In this document: piece after piece, positions 1-6,078 of the stretch
Layout: each line of letters opens with the position of its first letter
Position numbering within the stretch: the stretch's first letter is position 1
From: Desulfobacterales bacterium C00003106
Lineage (GTDB): Bacteria > Desulfobacterota > Desulfobacteria > Desulfobacterales > C00003106
Reading direction: 5' to 3'
Assembly: GCA_001751015.1 (NCBI GenBank)
Contig: MAXM01000286.1
Span: forward strand, 1-8,430
DNA length: 8,430 nt
Notes under the pieces: generated by a model
Told to the model about the DNA's origin: nothing
Databases searched by the model: none
What the model saw: the letters and a program-made list of their open reading frames with translations, nothing else
Program-made: the position numbers and the translations under genes

Positions 1-395
1 GCTGTGGGGTTCTAAGACAGGTAAAGGTTGATTTTGCTGATGAGAGACGCAGTTATACCAAGGGGTTTGAACGCTACGTCCTGGAGTTATCAAAACATAT
101 GACTATCAAAGATGTAGCGACGCATTTGGGGGTGAGCTGGGATGTGATAAAGAATATCCGGAAGTGTAACCTCAATCGTCGCTTTGCTCGGCCGAAACTT
201 GGAAAACTAAAGCGTATTGCCATTGATGAGATCTGCATCGGCAAGGGTCACAAGTACCTGACGATAGTGCTGGATCTTGAGAGTGGGGCCGTAGGGAAAA
301 ACCTTCCGATTGAACGGTTATATCGCAGATTTGTAAATAATATCATAAGGTTTGTCAAGTGGATGGTCCCAATATCAGTGCTGACGTATGAATGA
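1..395 (+). pseudogene. ISL3-family transposase fragment, cut by the window edge and broken at its 3' side
   Basis: The reading frame is already open at position 3 and continues through the ATG at 99 to a stop at 393-395, so that ATG is internal and not the true start. The frame reads like the middle of an ISL3-type DDE transposase. A segment with the pattern FADERRSYTKGFERYVLEL precedes a helix-turn-helix (MTIKDVATHLGVSWDVIKNI, 99-158). Then comes the start of the catalytic domain, IAIDEICIGKGHKYLTIVLD, whose Asp at 225-227 would be the first acidic residue of the catalytic triad. Family resemblance stops around 293, after LESGAV. The next 30-odd residues to the stop do not look like transposase, and the rest of the DDE domain is absent. 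I infer a deletion or rearrangement, so an inactive relic. No terminal inverted repeat was found. The part left of the window could not be seen. Confidence 0.85.
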
Positions 396-702
396 AATGG
401 ATAGCGGTCTCCGTCGATCGCTTATGATCTCACGTGTAACAGGCAGGGGTCAGGTGGAAAACGTCGGGAATCGCTGATCTATCTGGCCAAGCCGGACGGC
501 CGAACAAGAGACGATCCCTGATCATGTCTCCGTAAAGAAATCGGTACCGCCGTTTGATCGCTTCCCCTGAGTCGCTATCCTGCTCGGGCCGCAGATGAAA
601 TCAACGAGAGAGGTAATGGGCATCGCAAACGGCTTTCCATAAGGATTCGCCCTAAGATCGATTCAGGAATATCACGCGAGGCGCAAGTTATTTCCAAGTT
701 CC
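396..702. other. Gene-free stretch between transposase relic and hisF
   Basis: I see no convincing coding region on either strand, no RNA gene and no clear terminator for hisF, which ends at 703 on the minus strand. The stretch follows directly on the broken transposase frame and may be decayed insertion-sequence or chromosomal debris, but no remnant could be identified. Confidence 0.5.
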
Positions 703-1482
703 TTACCAGACGGTCCGAACCGGAACATTACGTTCGCCAAGAAAATGTTTAATCTGTTTAATGGAATATGTGCCGTAGTGGACAATGGAGGCTACAAGAC
801 CGGCGTCTGCTTTTCCCTCTGTGAGGACATCACAGATATGTTGGGGACTCCCGGCGCCTCCTGACGCGATCACAGGGATCGAAACGTGTTCCGATATCAT
901 CCGTGTCAGGGTCATCTCGTACCCCTCTTTTGCTCCGTCCGCATCAATGGAGTTGAGGCAGATCTCGCCTGCGCCTAGCCTTTCGGCCTTTTGCGCCCAG
1001 GCGAGCGCGTCAATCCCCATGTGCGTCCGACCGCCGTTTATGACAATTTCGTAACCGGAAGGGATCTGTTCTATTTTTTCGACCTGTTTTACATCCATGC
1101 CAAGCACGACACACTGGCTTCCAAAGGCACGCGCCCCGTCTGCTATGATCGCAGGATCCTTTACTGCAGCGGAATTAACACTCACCTTTTCCGCGCCCGC
1201 GAGGAGGACATTTCTCATGTCCTGAACTGTGCGTATGCCTCCGCCTACCGAAAACGGGATGAAAATAGTCCCGGCCACTCTTGTGACCACATCAATCATG
1301 ATATCCCTTTTTTCATGGGATGCCGTGATATCGTAAAAGACAATCTCATCAGCCCCCGCCTCGTAGTAGCGCCTTGCCATCTCCACGGGATCGCCGATGT
1401 CAATATTGTCTTTGAACTTTATCCCCTTGGTGGTTTTTCCTTCCCTGACATCCAGACAGACGATGATCCTTTTGCTTAACAT
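703..1482 (-). CDS. hisF: Imidazole glycerol phosphate synthase, cyclase subunit HisF
   Basis: HisF uses ammonia delivered by HisH to convert PRFAR into imidazole glycerol phosphate and AICAR, the fifth step of histidine synthesis and a link to purine synthesis. It is a cytoplasmic (beta/alpha)8 barrel working as a HisHF heterodimer. The 259-residue length is normal. The catalytic Asp pair is intact: D11 in IIVCLDVREGK and D130 in VVLGMDVK. Other family marks are GDPVE (30-34), DITASHEKR (51-59), the phosphate-binding VGGGIR (79-84), SIDADG in the second half and ASGGAG near the C-terminus. The start codon ATG fits the usual MLxKRII beginning. It follows hisH by three bases, so the two are surely co-transcribed and probably translationally coupled. 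No odd features. Confidence 0.98.
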   Translation of the reverse strand: MLSKRIIVCLDVREGKTTKGIKFKDNIDIGDPVEMARRYYEAGADEIVFYDITASHEKRDIMIDVVTRVAGTIFIPFSVGGGIRTVQDMRNVLLAGAEKVSVNSAAVKDPAIIADGARAFGSQCVVLGMDVKQVEKIEQIPSGYEIVINGGRTHMGIDALAWAQKAERLGAGEICLNSIDADGAKEGYEMTLTRMISEHVSIPVIASGGAGSPQHICDVLTEGKADAGLVASIVHYGTYSIKQIKHFLGERNVPVRTVW

Positions 1483-1485
1483 TTT

Positions 1486-2106
1486 TTATGTCCCGCAAAA
1501 ATTTTTCAAAAACTCCAGACCGGGGCGGCCGCTCTTTTCCGGGTGAAACTGGGTTGCAATGATGTTGTCCTGTTCCAGGATGCTTGCAAATGCGATCCCG
1601 TGTGTTGTGGTCCCGACTATGGCTTTCTCTGACACAGGCACAGGGTAGTAAGAATGAACAAAATAGAATTCACTTCGAGGGTCTATCCCTTTTAGAACAG
1701 GGTGTCTTTCAGGGAACTCGACCCGATTCCACCCCATGTGGGGGACTTTGAGGCGCTCGCCGGTATCGGAAAGGAGCGGTTCTGGGAATCGAATCACCTC
1801 ACCTCGGATCAGTCCGAGGCATCTCGTGTCAAGCTCCTCGCTCTTTTCGAGAATGATCTGGGTGCCGAGACAGATCCCCAAAAACGGGCGCCCTGATGCG
1901 CAAAACTCCCTTATGGCCTCGTCAATGCCGGTCTCTTCAAGGTCTTCCATGGCCTGCCGCGCTGACCCGACCCCGGGGAAGATAACGCGCTCTGCGGACA
2001 GGATATCGTTTATTGAGCGTGTGACCCGGCATTCAAATCCAAGGTAACGCACGGCACGTACCACACTCGCAAGATTTCCGGCCTTGTAATCAATAATAGA
2101 GAGCAT
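1486..2106 (-). CDS. hisH: Imidazole glycerol phosphate synthase, glutaminase subunit HisH
   Basis: HisH is the class I glutamine amidotransferase that releases ammonia from glutamine and channels it into the HisF barrel. The chosen start gives 206 residues, close to the family norm, and begins MLSIIDYKAGNL, the usual first beta strand. The frame stays open upstream to an ATG at 2211, but those 35 extra residues match nothing expected and neither start has a good Shine-Dalgarno. The triad is complete: nucleophile C79 in FLGICLGTQ, with H188 and E190 in ATQFHPEKSG. The oxyanion-strand motif FPGVGSA (43-49) and PHMGWN (122-127) are also present. The gene lies immediately upstream of hisF. Such a pair sitting apart from other his genes is common outside the enteric type of his operon. 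Start position moderately certain, function very certain. Confidence 0.97.
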   Translation of the reverse strand: MLSIIDYKAGNLASVVRAVRYLGFECRVTRSINDILSAERVIFPGVGSARQAMEDLEETGIDEAIREFCASGRPFLGICLGTQIILEKSEELDTRCLGLIRGEVIRFPEPLLSDTGERLKVPHMGWNRVEFPERHPVLKGIDPRSEFYFVHSYYPVPVSEKAIVGTTTHGIAFASILEQDNIIATQFHPEKSGRPGLEFLKNFCGT

Positions 2107-2136
2107 GCCATACGCGTAGCATTTTCTGGAAAATAG

Positions 2137-2148
2137 GTCAAGCTTGAC
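2137..2148. repeat. Perfect 12-bp palindrome in the hisH leader
   Basis: GTCAAGCTTGAC is its own reverse complement and lies about 30 bases before the hisH start codon on the minus strand. It could be an operator or arise by chance. A palindrome this short is weak evidence by itself. Confidence 0.25.
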
Positions 2149-2355
2149 AAGGAACGGGGACGGAACAACTTTCCCGTTAAGGCGCTCGGATTTGGATTGG
2201 ATGAGATGCATAAATGGGGAAAATTCAATGGGCTATCCATGCTACATTGGAATTACAAGCACTCATACCCAGGTTTCTCACGGGGCAGATTTGATCTAAT
2301 TGCAAATAGACTTAATGATTTCAGTTGGTTAGATTAAAAATGGCCAAAGTCGAGT

Positions 2356-2374
2356 AATACACATTAAGTGTATT
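2356..2374. promoter_or_regulatory. 19-bp inverted repeat, candidate operator of hisHF
   Basis: Arms AATACAC (2356-2362) and GTGTATT (2368-2374) pair perfectly around a 5-base centre. On the minus strand the right arm abuts a consensus TTGACA (2379-2374). A -10-like TATTAC (2359-2354) lies only 14 bases further, shorter than the usual 16-18. The arrangement resembles an operator placed within a promoter reading towards hisH, but the imperfect spacing makes the promoter call tentative. Confidence 0.35.
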
Positions 2375-2380
2375 GTCAAG

Positions 2381-2408
2381 CCATTCCAAGGCGTAAGACA
2401 GGGAATGG
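2381..2408. repeat. Small hairpin just downstream of the cysteine-cluster gene
   Basis: CCATTCC (2381-2387) pairs with GGAATGG (2402-2408) across a 14-base loop. It begins a few bases after the minus-strand stop codon at 2414-2416. There is no T run on the minus-strand side, so it is not a standard intrinsic terminator. It may still protect or pause the transcript end. Confidence 0.3.
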
Positions 2409-2413
2409 TCATG

Positions 2414-3145
2414 CTATTGCGCAATCGGTGTGAGCAAGAAACCTTTGTCTTTTTGCCGGACTTGAAGGCCGAACATCTTTATTGTCGTTGCCAACGGCCT
2501 TCCAAACAAGAAGTCCATTTCTTCATTCGCCAGCGGGGATCTCTCAACAACAACAGAACGAAGATGGTGGTCGAATTGGAGTTGTTCGATGACCTTGTCA
2601 AGCGTCTCGTTTGCGTCCGGCCCTCCGATCCTTTCTATCAGTTTCTCGAGCGCGAGGTAAGAGCACCTTTGTTCGTGGGCCGCGATGAGTTGCGCCACCG
2701 GGTTGTCAGGAGGGATGAGGTCTTTTCTCGCGAGCCTGTTCTTTCCGGAAACGGCCTTGATATCTTTCGTGTCCCAGCATTTCAGGACACGGCACTCTAC
2801 AGGCCTGTTTTCATATATTCTGCATCCTTTTTGGCACTCGTCATAGAAGATACAGGAATACCCCTTTCCTTGTCCCTTGATCTTGATGATCTCTCCAGCA
2901 AGCGCCGATGCGTTCCCTCTGATATTGTCAAATACGGTTTCGCCTTCCCTTATCGTGTAAAGGTCGGATCTCTTGATAATTCCTTTTGCCAGCAAATCTC
3001 TGTCCTCAAGGTGAAGCGTGGGGCCTCCTTTGAGACAGCACGTGCCGCACCGGATACAATGCGTGCGGGGCGTTTCCGAATCCTGACGGTTGCCGGAGCT
3101 ATTGCGGGACGACTCGTGTGATGACTCTGTGTCGGATGGGATCAT
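2414..3145 (-). CDS. YkgJ-type cysteine-cluster (CxxCxxCC) protein, function unknown
   Basis: The protein has an N-terminal polar, Ser-rich stretch (about residues 4-24). Then comes the hallmark cluster C30-x2-C33-x2-C36-C37, followed by further cysteines at 98, 104, 108, 118 and 123, with CRIYENRPVEC at 108-118. This is the pattern of the YkgJ/UPF0153 family, presumed to bind a metal, probably Zn or Fe-S; no reaction is established. The remaining roughly 120 residues are mostly helical-looking, without recognisable motifs. There is no signal peptide or membrane segment, so it is likely cytoplasmic. I chose the ATG at 3145 (243 residues). A TTG at 3187 would give 257 residues and is preceded by a good AAGGTG ribosome-binding site, so it is a serious alternative. 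The gene is divergent from hemL. A plus-strand open frame (2405-3121) opposite it is a shadow. Confidence 0.85.
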   Translation of the reverse strand: MIPSDTESSHESSRNSSGNRQDSETPRTHCIRCGTCCLKGGPTLHLEDRDLLAKGIIKRSDLYTIREGETVFDNIRGNASALAGEIIKIKGQGKGYSCIFYDECQKGCRIYENRPVECRVLKCWDTKDIKAVSGKNRLARKDLIPPDNPVAQLIAAHEQRCSYLALEKLIERIGGPDANETLDKVIEQLQFDHHLRSVVVERSPLANEEMDFLFGRPLATTIKMFGLQVRQKDKGFLLTPIAQ

Positions 3146-3195
3146 AATCCGTTTGTGTATCAAAAAGGCAGGCAGGTGTCGAGCCAAAAAGCACC

Positions 3196-3209
3196 TTGAC
3201 CCGGGTCAA
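3196..3209. promoter_or_regulatory. Perfect 14-bp palindrome between divergent genes, candidate operator
   Basis: TTGACCCGGGTCAA is a perfect palindrome in the short gap between the cysteine-cluster gene (minus) and hemL (plus). It lies 22 bases upstream of the hemL -35 box, a position where a dimeric regulator could affect both genes. It also overlaps the ribosome-binding site of the alternative TTG start of the cysteine-cluster gene. No regulator is identified. Confidence 0.4.
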
Positions 3210-3231
3210 CAGCGCCGCCAAAAAACGGATA

Positions 3232-3260
3232 TTGACCTTTGGAACTCATTTTGGTATAGG
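3232..3260 (+). promoter_or_regulatory. Candidate sigma70-type promoter of hemL
   Basis: TTGACC (3232-3237) and TATAGG (3255-3260) are separated by exactly 17 bases. Five of six and four of six bases match consensus. Transcription would start near 3267, leaving a leader of about 30 bases that contains the hemL ribosome-binding site AAAGGG (3284-3289). Confidence 0.5.
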
Positions 3261-3295
3261 TCATCGGACTTCTGTAAAAAAAGAAAGGGTTCTGT

Positions 3296-4582
3296 ATGAA
3301 AAATCAAAGGTCAAAGGAGCTTTTTGCCGCAGCCCGCGCCATAATTCCGGGAGGGGTCAACAGTCCTGTACGCGCGTGCAAAGCAGTGGGCGGGTCTCCC
3401 CTTTTTATTGACCGTGCGGACGGGGCCTATATCTTTGATGCGGACGGAAATTCGTATATTGATTATGTCTGTTCCTGGGGGCCAATGATACTGGGGCACA
3501 GACACCCTGAGGTCATCGCCGCCATCAGGGGAGTCCTGGAGAGAGGAACGAGCTTCGGTGCGCCAACCGATCTGGAGACAAAACTTGCCGAGATGGTGAC
3601 AGATGCGGTTCCTTCGGTTGAGGCGGTCCGCATGGTCAACTCCGGCACCGAAGCTACCATGAGCGCTGTGCGCCTGGCCCGCGGGTTTACCGGCAGAGAT
3701 ATCATTATCAAGTTTGACGGCTGTTATCACGGCCATTCCGATACCTTACTGGTTGAAGCAGGCTCCGGCGTGGCCACACTCGGCATACCGGGAAGCCCCG
3801 GCGTTCCGCAGGGGTGTGTGGAGCAGACAATTTCCCTGCCGTACAATGATATTGGTCCGGTACATGATATGATGTCGCAGAAGGCAGACAAGATAGCGTG
3901 TGTCATCGTCGAACCGGTTGCCGGAAATATGGGGCTGGTCCCGCCTAATCCCGGTTTTCTTGAAGACCTGAGGACGGTTACGCAAAACAATGGAATTCTA
4001 CTCATATTTGACGAGGTGATGACAGGTTTTCGTGTGGCTTATGGCGGCGCTCAAGCGTTGTATGGAATCAAACCGGACCTGACGTGCATGGGGAAAATCA
4101 TAGGAGGGGGACTTCCTGTAGCGGCTTACGGCGGAAGGCGAGAAATCATGGAAAAGATCGCGCCGAAAGGACCTGTGTATCAGGCGGGCACGCTTTCGGG
4201 AAACCCCGTGGCAATGACTGCGGGTATAGCGACGCTAAAGCAACTCCAAAGGCAAGGCTTTTACGAAGAGCTTGAAGAAAAATCGGCTTTGCTCGCAGAA
4301 GGGCTTGGAAAGGCGGCGCATGAGACCGGTATACGTGTCACGATCAACAGGGTCGGCTCCATGCTTGGAATCTTTTTTACGGACCGGCCTGTAAACAATT
4401 TTTTAAATGCGCAGACGAGCGATCTAAAAAGATTTGCCGGATACTACAACAAGATGTTGGAAAACGGTGTATATTGTGCGCCTTCGCAATATGAAGCCCT
4501 TTTTGTTTCAAATGCCCACACCCGCGAGGATATTGAAGCTACCACGAGGGCCGCAAGAAAGATCTTTGAGACCCTGATTTAA
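3296..4582 (+). CDS. hemL: Glutamate-1-semialdehyde 2,1-aminomutase
   Basis: HemL is a PLP enzyme that moves the amino group of glutamate-1-semialdehyde to give 5-aminolevulinate. This is the committed precursor of heme, sirohaem and corrinoids in the C5 pathway that starts from glutamyl-tRNA. It acts in the cytoplasm as a dimer. The 428-residue length is typical. Seen motifs: PGGVNSPVRA (18-27), NSGTEATMSAVRLARG (115-130), the substrate-loop FDGCYHGHSD (140-149), FDEVMTGFR (238-246) with the PLP-pyridine Asp D239, and the Schiff-base lysine K267 in MGKIIGGGLPVAAYGG. The ATG is supported by AAAGGG six bases upstream and by the usual N-terminus. The atp genes follow after about 117 bases with a promoter of their own, although read-through from hemL is possible because no terminator lies between. 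Confidence 0.98.
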   Translation: MKNQRSKELFAAARAIIPGGVNSPVRACKAVGGSPLFIDRADGAYIFDADGNSYIDYVCSWGPMILGHRHPEVIAAIRGVLERGTSFGAPTDLETKLAEMVTDAVPSVEAVRMVNSGTEATMSAVRLARGFTGRDIIIKFDGCYHGHSDTLLVEAGSGVATLGIPGSPGVPQGCVEQTISLPYNDIGPVHDMMSQKADKIACVIVEPVAGNMGLVPPNPGFLEDLRTVTQNNGILLIFDEVMTGFRVAYGGAQALYGIKPDLTCMGKIIGGGLPVAAYGGRREIMEKIAPKGPVYQAGTLSGNPVAMTAGIATLKQLQRQGFYEELEEKSALLAEGLGKAAHETGIRVTINRVGSMLGIFFTDRPVNNFLNAQTSDLKRFAGYYNKMLENGVYCAPSQYEALFVSNAHTREDIEATTRAARKIFETLI

Positions 4583-4618
4583 GATTTGACTTATCAGGAT
4601 TACTGTGGTAAGAACAGA

Positions 4619-4648
4619 TTGATTTTTTTTGCAGGCAATATTTATAAT
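4619..4648 (+). promoter_or_regulatory. Candidate sigma70-type promoter of the F0 operon
   Basis: TTGATT (4619-4624) is followed after 18 bases by a perfect TATAAT (4643-4648), just downstream of hemL and about 50 bases before the atpZ start. Downstream of the likely start site is a short inverted repeat, AGATC (4665-4669) with GATCT (4676-4680), of unknown meaning. No sequence resembling the usual Rex operator (TTGTxAA...TTxACAA) was seen here. Confidence 0.55.
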
Positions 4649-4699
4649 AGAATAGCCTTCAAGCAGATCGATTCTGATCTACGCATGATGTTCTTTGTC

Positions 4700-4921
4700 A
4701 TGAAAAATGAAAAAAAGCGGTTAATAAACGATTTATGTTACTTCAGCGCACTGGGCATGTCGGTTGCCATTGCTATATTCATGGGGCTTGGGATCGGGTA
4801 TTACCTCGATAATTATATGTTTAATACCTCTCCGTGGCTGACATTAATATTCCTCGGGTTCGGGATTGCGGCAGGCTACAGAAATATCTATCTGGCCATG
4901 AAAAAAAGTCGCAACTTATGA
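4700..4921 (+). CDS. atpZ: AtpZ/AtpI-family small membrane protein of the ATP synthase operon
   Basis: This is a 73-residue protein with a charged N-terminus (KNEKKR) and two hydrophobic helices, about residues 15-35 and 46-65. The helices carry the family pattern GLGIGYYLD ... PW ... FGIAAGYRNIY. AtpZ proteins sit at the head of F-type ATP synthase operons. Together with AtpI they have been linked to Mg2+/Ca2+ transport and to assembly of the enzyme; neither is part of the final rotor. The frame is open back to a TTG at 4586, but that upstream part does not look like family sequence. Starts at 4685 (78 residues) or 4700 are plausible, and neither has a clear ribosome-binding site. The stop overlaps the next start as ATGA, implying coupled translation. 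Confidence 0.8.
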   Translation: MKNEKKRLINDLCYFSALGMSVAIAIFMGLGIGYYLDNYMFNTSPWLTLIFLGFGIAAGYRNIYLAMKKSRNL

Positions 4922-5289
4922 AGGAATTAAAGGTAGACGAAGGGGAAAGACTGTTACGGATTATTACTCTCTATAACTGGATTTTGTTAGTAAGTCTTAC
5001 GGTCGGAGCGCTGTTGATAGTCGGCCGGAGTTTTGGTTCAGGAGTCTTTGCCGGTGGTCTTATTGTTTCGACAAACTTCTATTTTCTCCATCGTACACTG
5101 AAAACAGCTTTAAATCCCATGAGGCTTTTGAGCCCTGGCGTAATCATGGGAAAATATTATGTACGATTTCTTATTAGTGCGGTGGTTATATATGTGCTCA
5201 TATCCGAGCACTACGTGGATCCTTTAGGTTTGCTGTTGGGACTTTCCATCATACTGATCAGCATTCCCATAGGGGTTTTCAGAAGGTAA
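4918..5289 (+). CDS. atpI: ATP synthase subunit I (AtpI-like) membrane protein
   Basis: A 123-residue protein with four hydrophobic helices (about 16-36, 40-58, 80-97 and 101-121) and a basic C-terminus. The pattern GxFAGGLIVSTNFYFLHRTL in the second helix and the position before atpB fit the ATP-synthase-I family. AtpI is known in some bacteria to help insert or assemble the c ring. The ATG at 4918 overlaps the atpZ stop (ATGA). The frame is open further upstream, but that would overlap atpZ extensively and the extra residues are polar shadow sequence. Family-level assignment is good. A specific chaperone role is inferred from the neighbours rather than from any catalytic residue. Confidence 0.8.
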   Translation: MKELKVDEGERLLRIITLYNWILLVSLTVGALLIVGRSFGSGVFAGGLIVSTNFYFLHRTLKTALNPMRLLSPGVIMGKYYVRFLISAVVIYVLISEHYVDPLGLLLGLSIILISIPIGVFRR

Positions 5290-5317
5290 AACAATTTTAT
5301 TTAGGGAGGTTGCATAA

Positions 5318-5995
5318 ATGGAACATCCGTATATGTTCTTACCAGATCTGTTTCACTGGCACTTTGCTCACAGCTATCCCTGGGTTGCTTATACCTGGGT
5401 TGTGATGATTTTACTGACAGGATGTGGGTTCCTGGCGACGAGGGGAATAAAAATGATCCCTACCGGGGGGCAAAATGTCCTTGAGGCTGTTGTCAGCGGT
5501 CTGGAAGATTTCATGGTCAGCGTCACCGGGGAAGTAGGGCGTTTTGTTTTCCCGCTTGTAGCCACGGTCTTTTTCTACATCTTCACATGCAATCTGCTAG
5601 GGCTGGTGCCCGGGTTTTTCTCGCCCACTGCAAGTGTCAATACAACTCTTTCCTGCGCTCTGGTGGTCTTCTGCTATACACATATACTTGGCGTGAAATT
5701 TCACGGCGTAAAATATATCAAGCATTTTCTCGGACCGGTATGGTGGATGATACCTCTGATCTTTCCGATTGAACTCATCGGTCATGGAGCGCGTGTTCTT
5801 TCTCTCACAATTCGACTCTTTGGAAACATGATGGGTCATGAGCTTGTGCTTGCAATTCTGTTCCTGCTTGCCGGCGCCTTTCTTGCTCCTCTTCCCATTA
5901 TGGCGATGGGTATCTTTGTCTGCTTTGTGCAGGCCTTTGTATTTATGCTCCTTTCCACCATGTATTTTACCGGCGCCATGGAGCATGCTCATTAA
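5318..5995 (+). CDS. atpB: ATP synthase F0 subunit a
   Basis: Subunit a is the stator channel through which ions reach and leave the c ring. The 225-residue protein has five or six hydrophobic helices. The essential arginine is present: R166 in SLTIRLFGNMMGHE, equivalent to E. coli aR210. E175 occupies the position of E. coli E219, and H174 replaces the preceding glycine. PTGGQNVLE (48-56) and NLLGLVPGFFSPTASVNTT (92-110) are also typical of subunit a. A strong Shine-Dalgarno, AGGGAGGT (5303-5310), lies seven bases before the ATG. It follows the AtpI-like gene by 28 bases and precedes atpE by 83. Intact and of ordinary length for the short form of this subunit. Confidence 0.98.
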   Translation: MEHPYMFLPDLFHWHFAHSYPWVAYTWVVMILLTGCGFLATRGIKMIPTGGQNVLEAVVSGLEDFMVSVTGEVGRFVFPLVATVFFYIFTCNLLGLVPGFFSPTASVNTTLSCALVVFCYTHILGVKFHGVKYIKHFLGPVWWMIPLIFPIELIGHGARVLSLTIRLFGNMMGHELVLAILFLLAGAFLAPLPIMAMGIFVCFVQAFVFMLLSTMYFTGAMEHAH

Positions 5996-6018
5996 GAAAT
6001 CAGGATGATGTAACAAAC

Positions 6019-6050
6019 GTTTAACGGTGTTTGGAAGAAGCCCGCTAAAC
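6019..6050 (+). promoter_or_regulatory. Hairpin in the atpB-atpE spacer
   Basis: GTTTAACGG (6019-6027) pairs with CCGCTAAAC (6042-6050) with one A-C mismatch and a 14-base loop. No T run follows, so it is not a terminator. It sits just before the very strong atpE ribosome-binding site AAAGGGAGGT (6063-6072). Such a structure could stabilise or process the atpE message, which is needed in excess because the c ring has many copies. Confidence 0.4.
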
Positions 6051-6078
6051 AACTATTAATGTAAAGGGAGGTTATCGA

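Larger units (their letters stand above)
2107..2413. other. Upstream region of hisHF, no gene seen
   Basis: No gene is supported here. The region holds the presumed hisH leader on the minus strand. It contains a perfect 12-bp palindrome GTCAAGCTTGAC (2137-2148), a 19-bp inverted repeat (2356-2374) overlapping a minus-strand TTGACA box, an AT-rich stretch (2290-2340) and a hairpin just after the preceding gene (2381-2408). No his leader peptide with a run of His codons was found. Confidence 0.5.

Noticed and set aside
396..702. Possible CRISPR, tRNA or small RNA gene in the gap after the transposase relic
   Set aside because: No direct repeats, no cloverleaf-like pairing and no terminator could be seen by eye.
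991..1479. Plus-strand open frame of 162 codons opposite hisF
   Set aside because: It mirrors hisF, which has all catalytic residues, and its own translation resembles no family.
2107..2211. N-terminal extension of HisH to an upstream ATG
   Set aside because: The 35 extra residues precede the conserved first strand of the amidotransferase and have no ribosome-binding site.
2381..2408. Hairpin as intrinsic terminator of the cysteine-cluster gene
   Set aside because: The stem is 7 bp with a long loop and lacks a T run on the minus-strand side.
2405..3121. Long plus-strand open frame of 238 codons opposite the cysteine-cluster gene
   Set aside because: It is fully antisense to a protein with a recognisable Cys motif, and its translation has no family-like features. 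It is a shadow frame.
4586..4699. N-terminal extension of AtpZ from a TTG just after hemL
   Set aside because: It would cover the promoter with perfect TATAAT, and the residues do not fit the family. The short form has the normal length.
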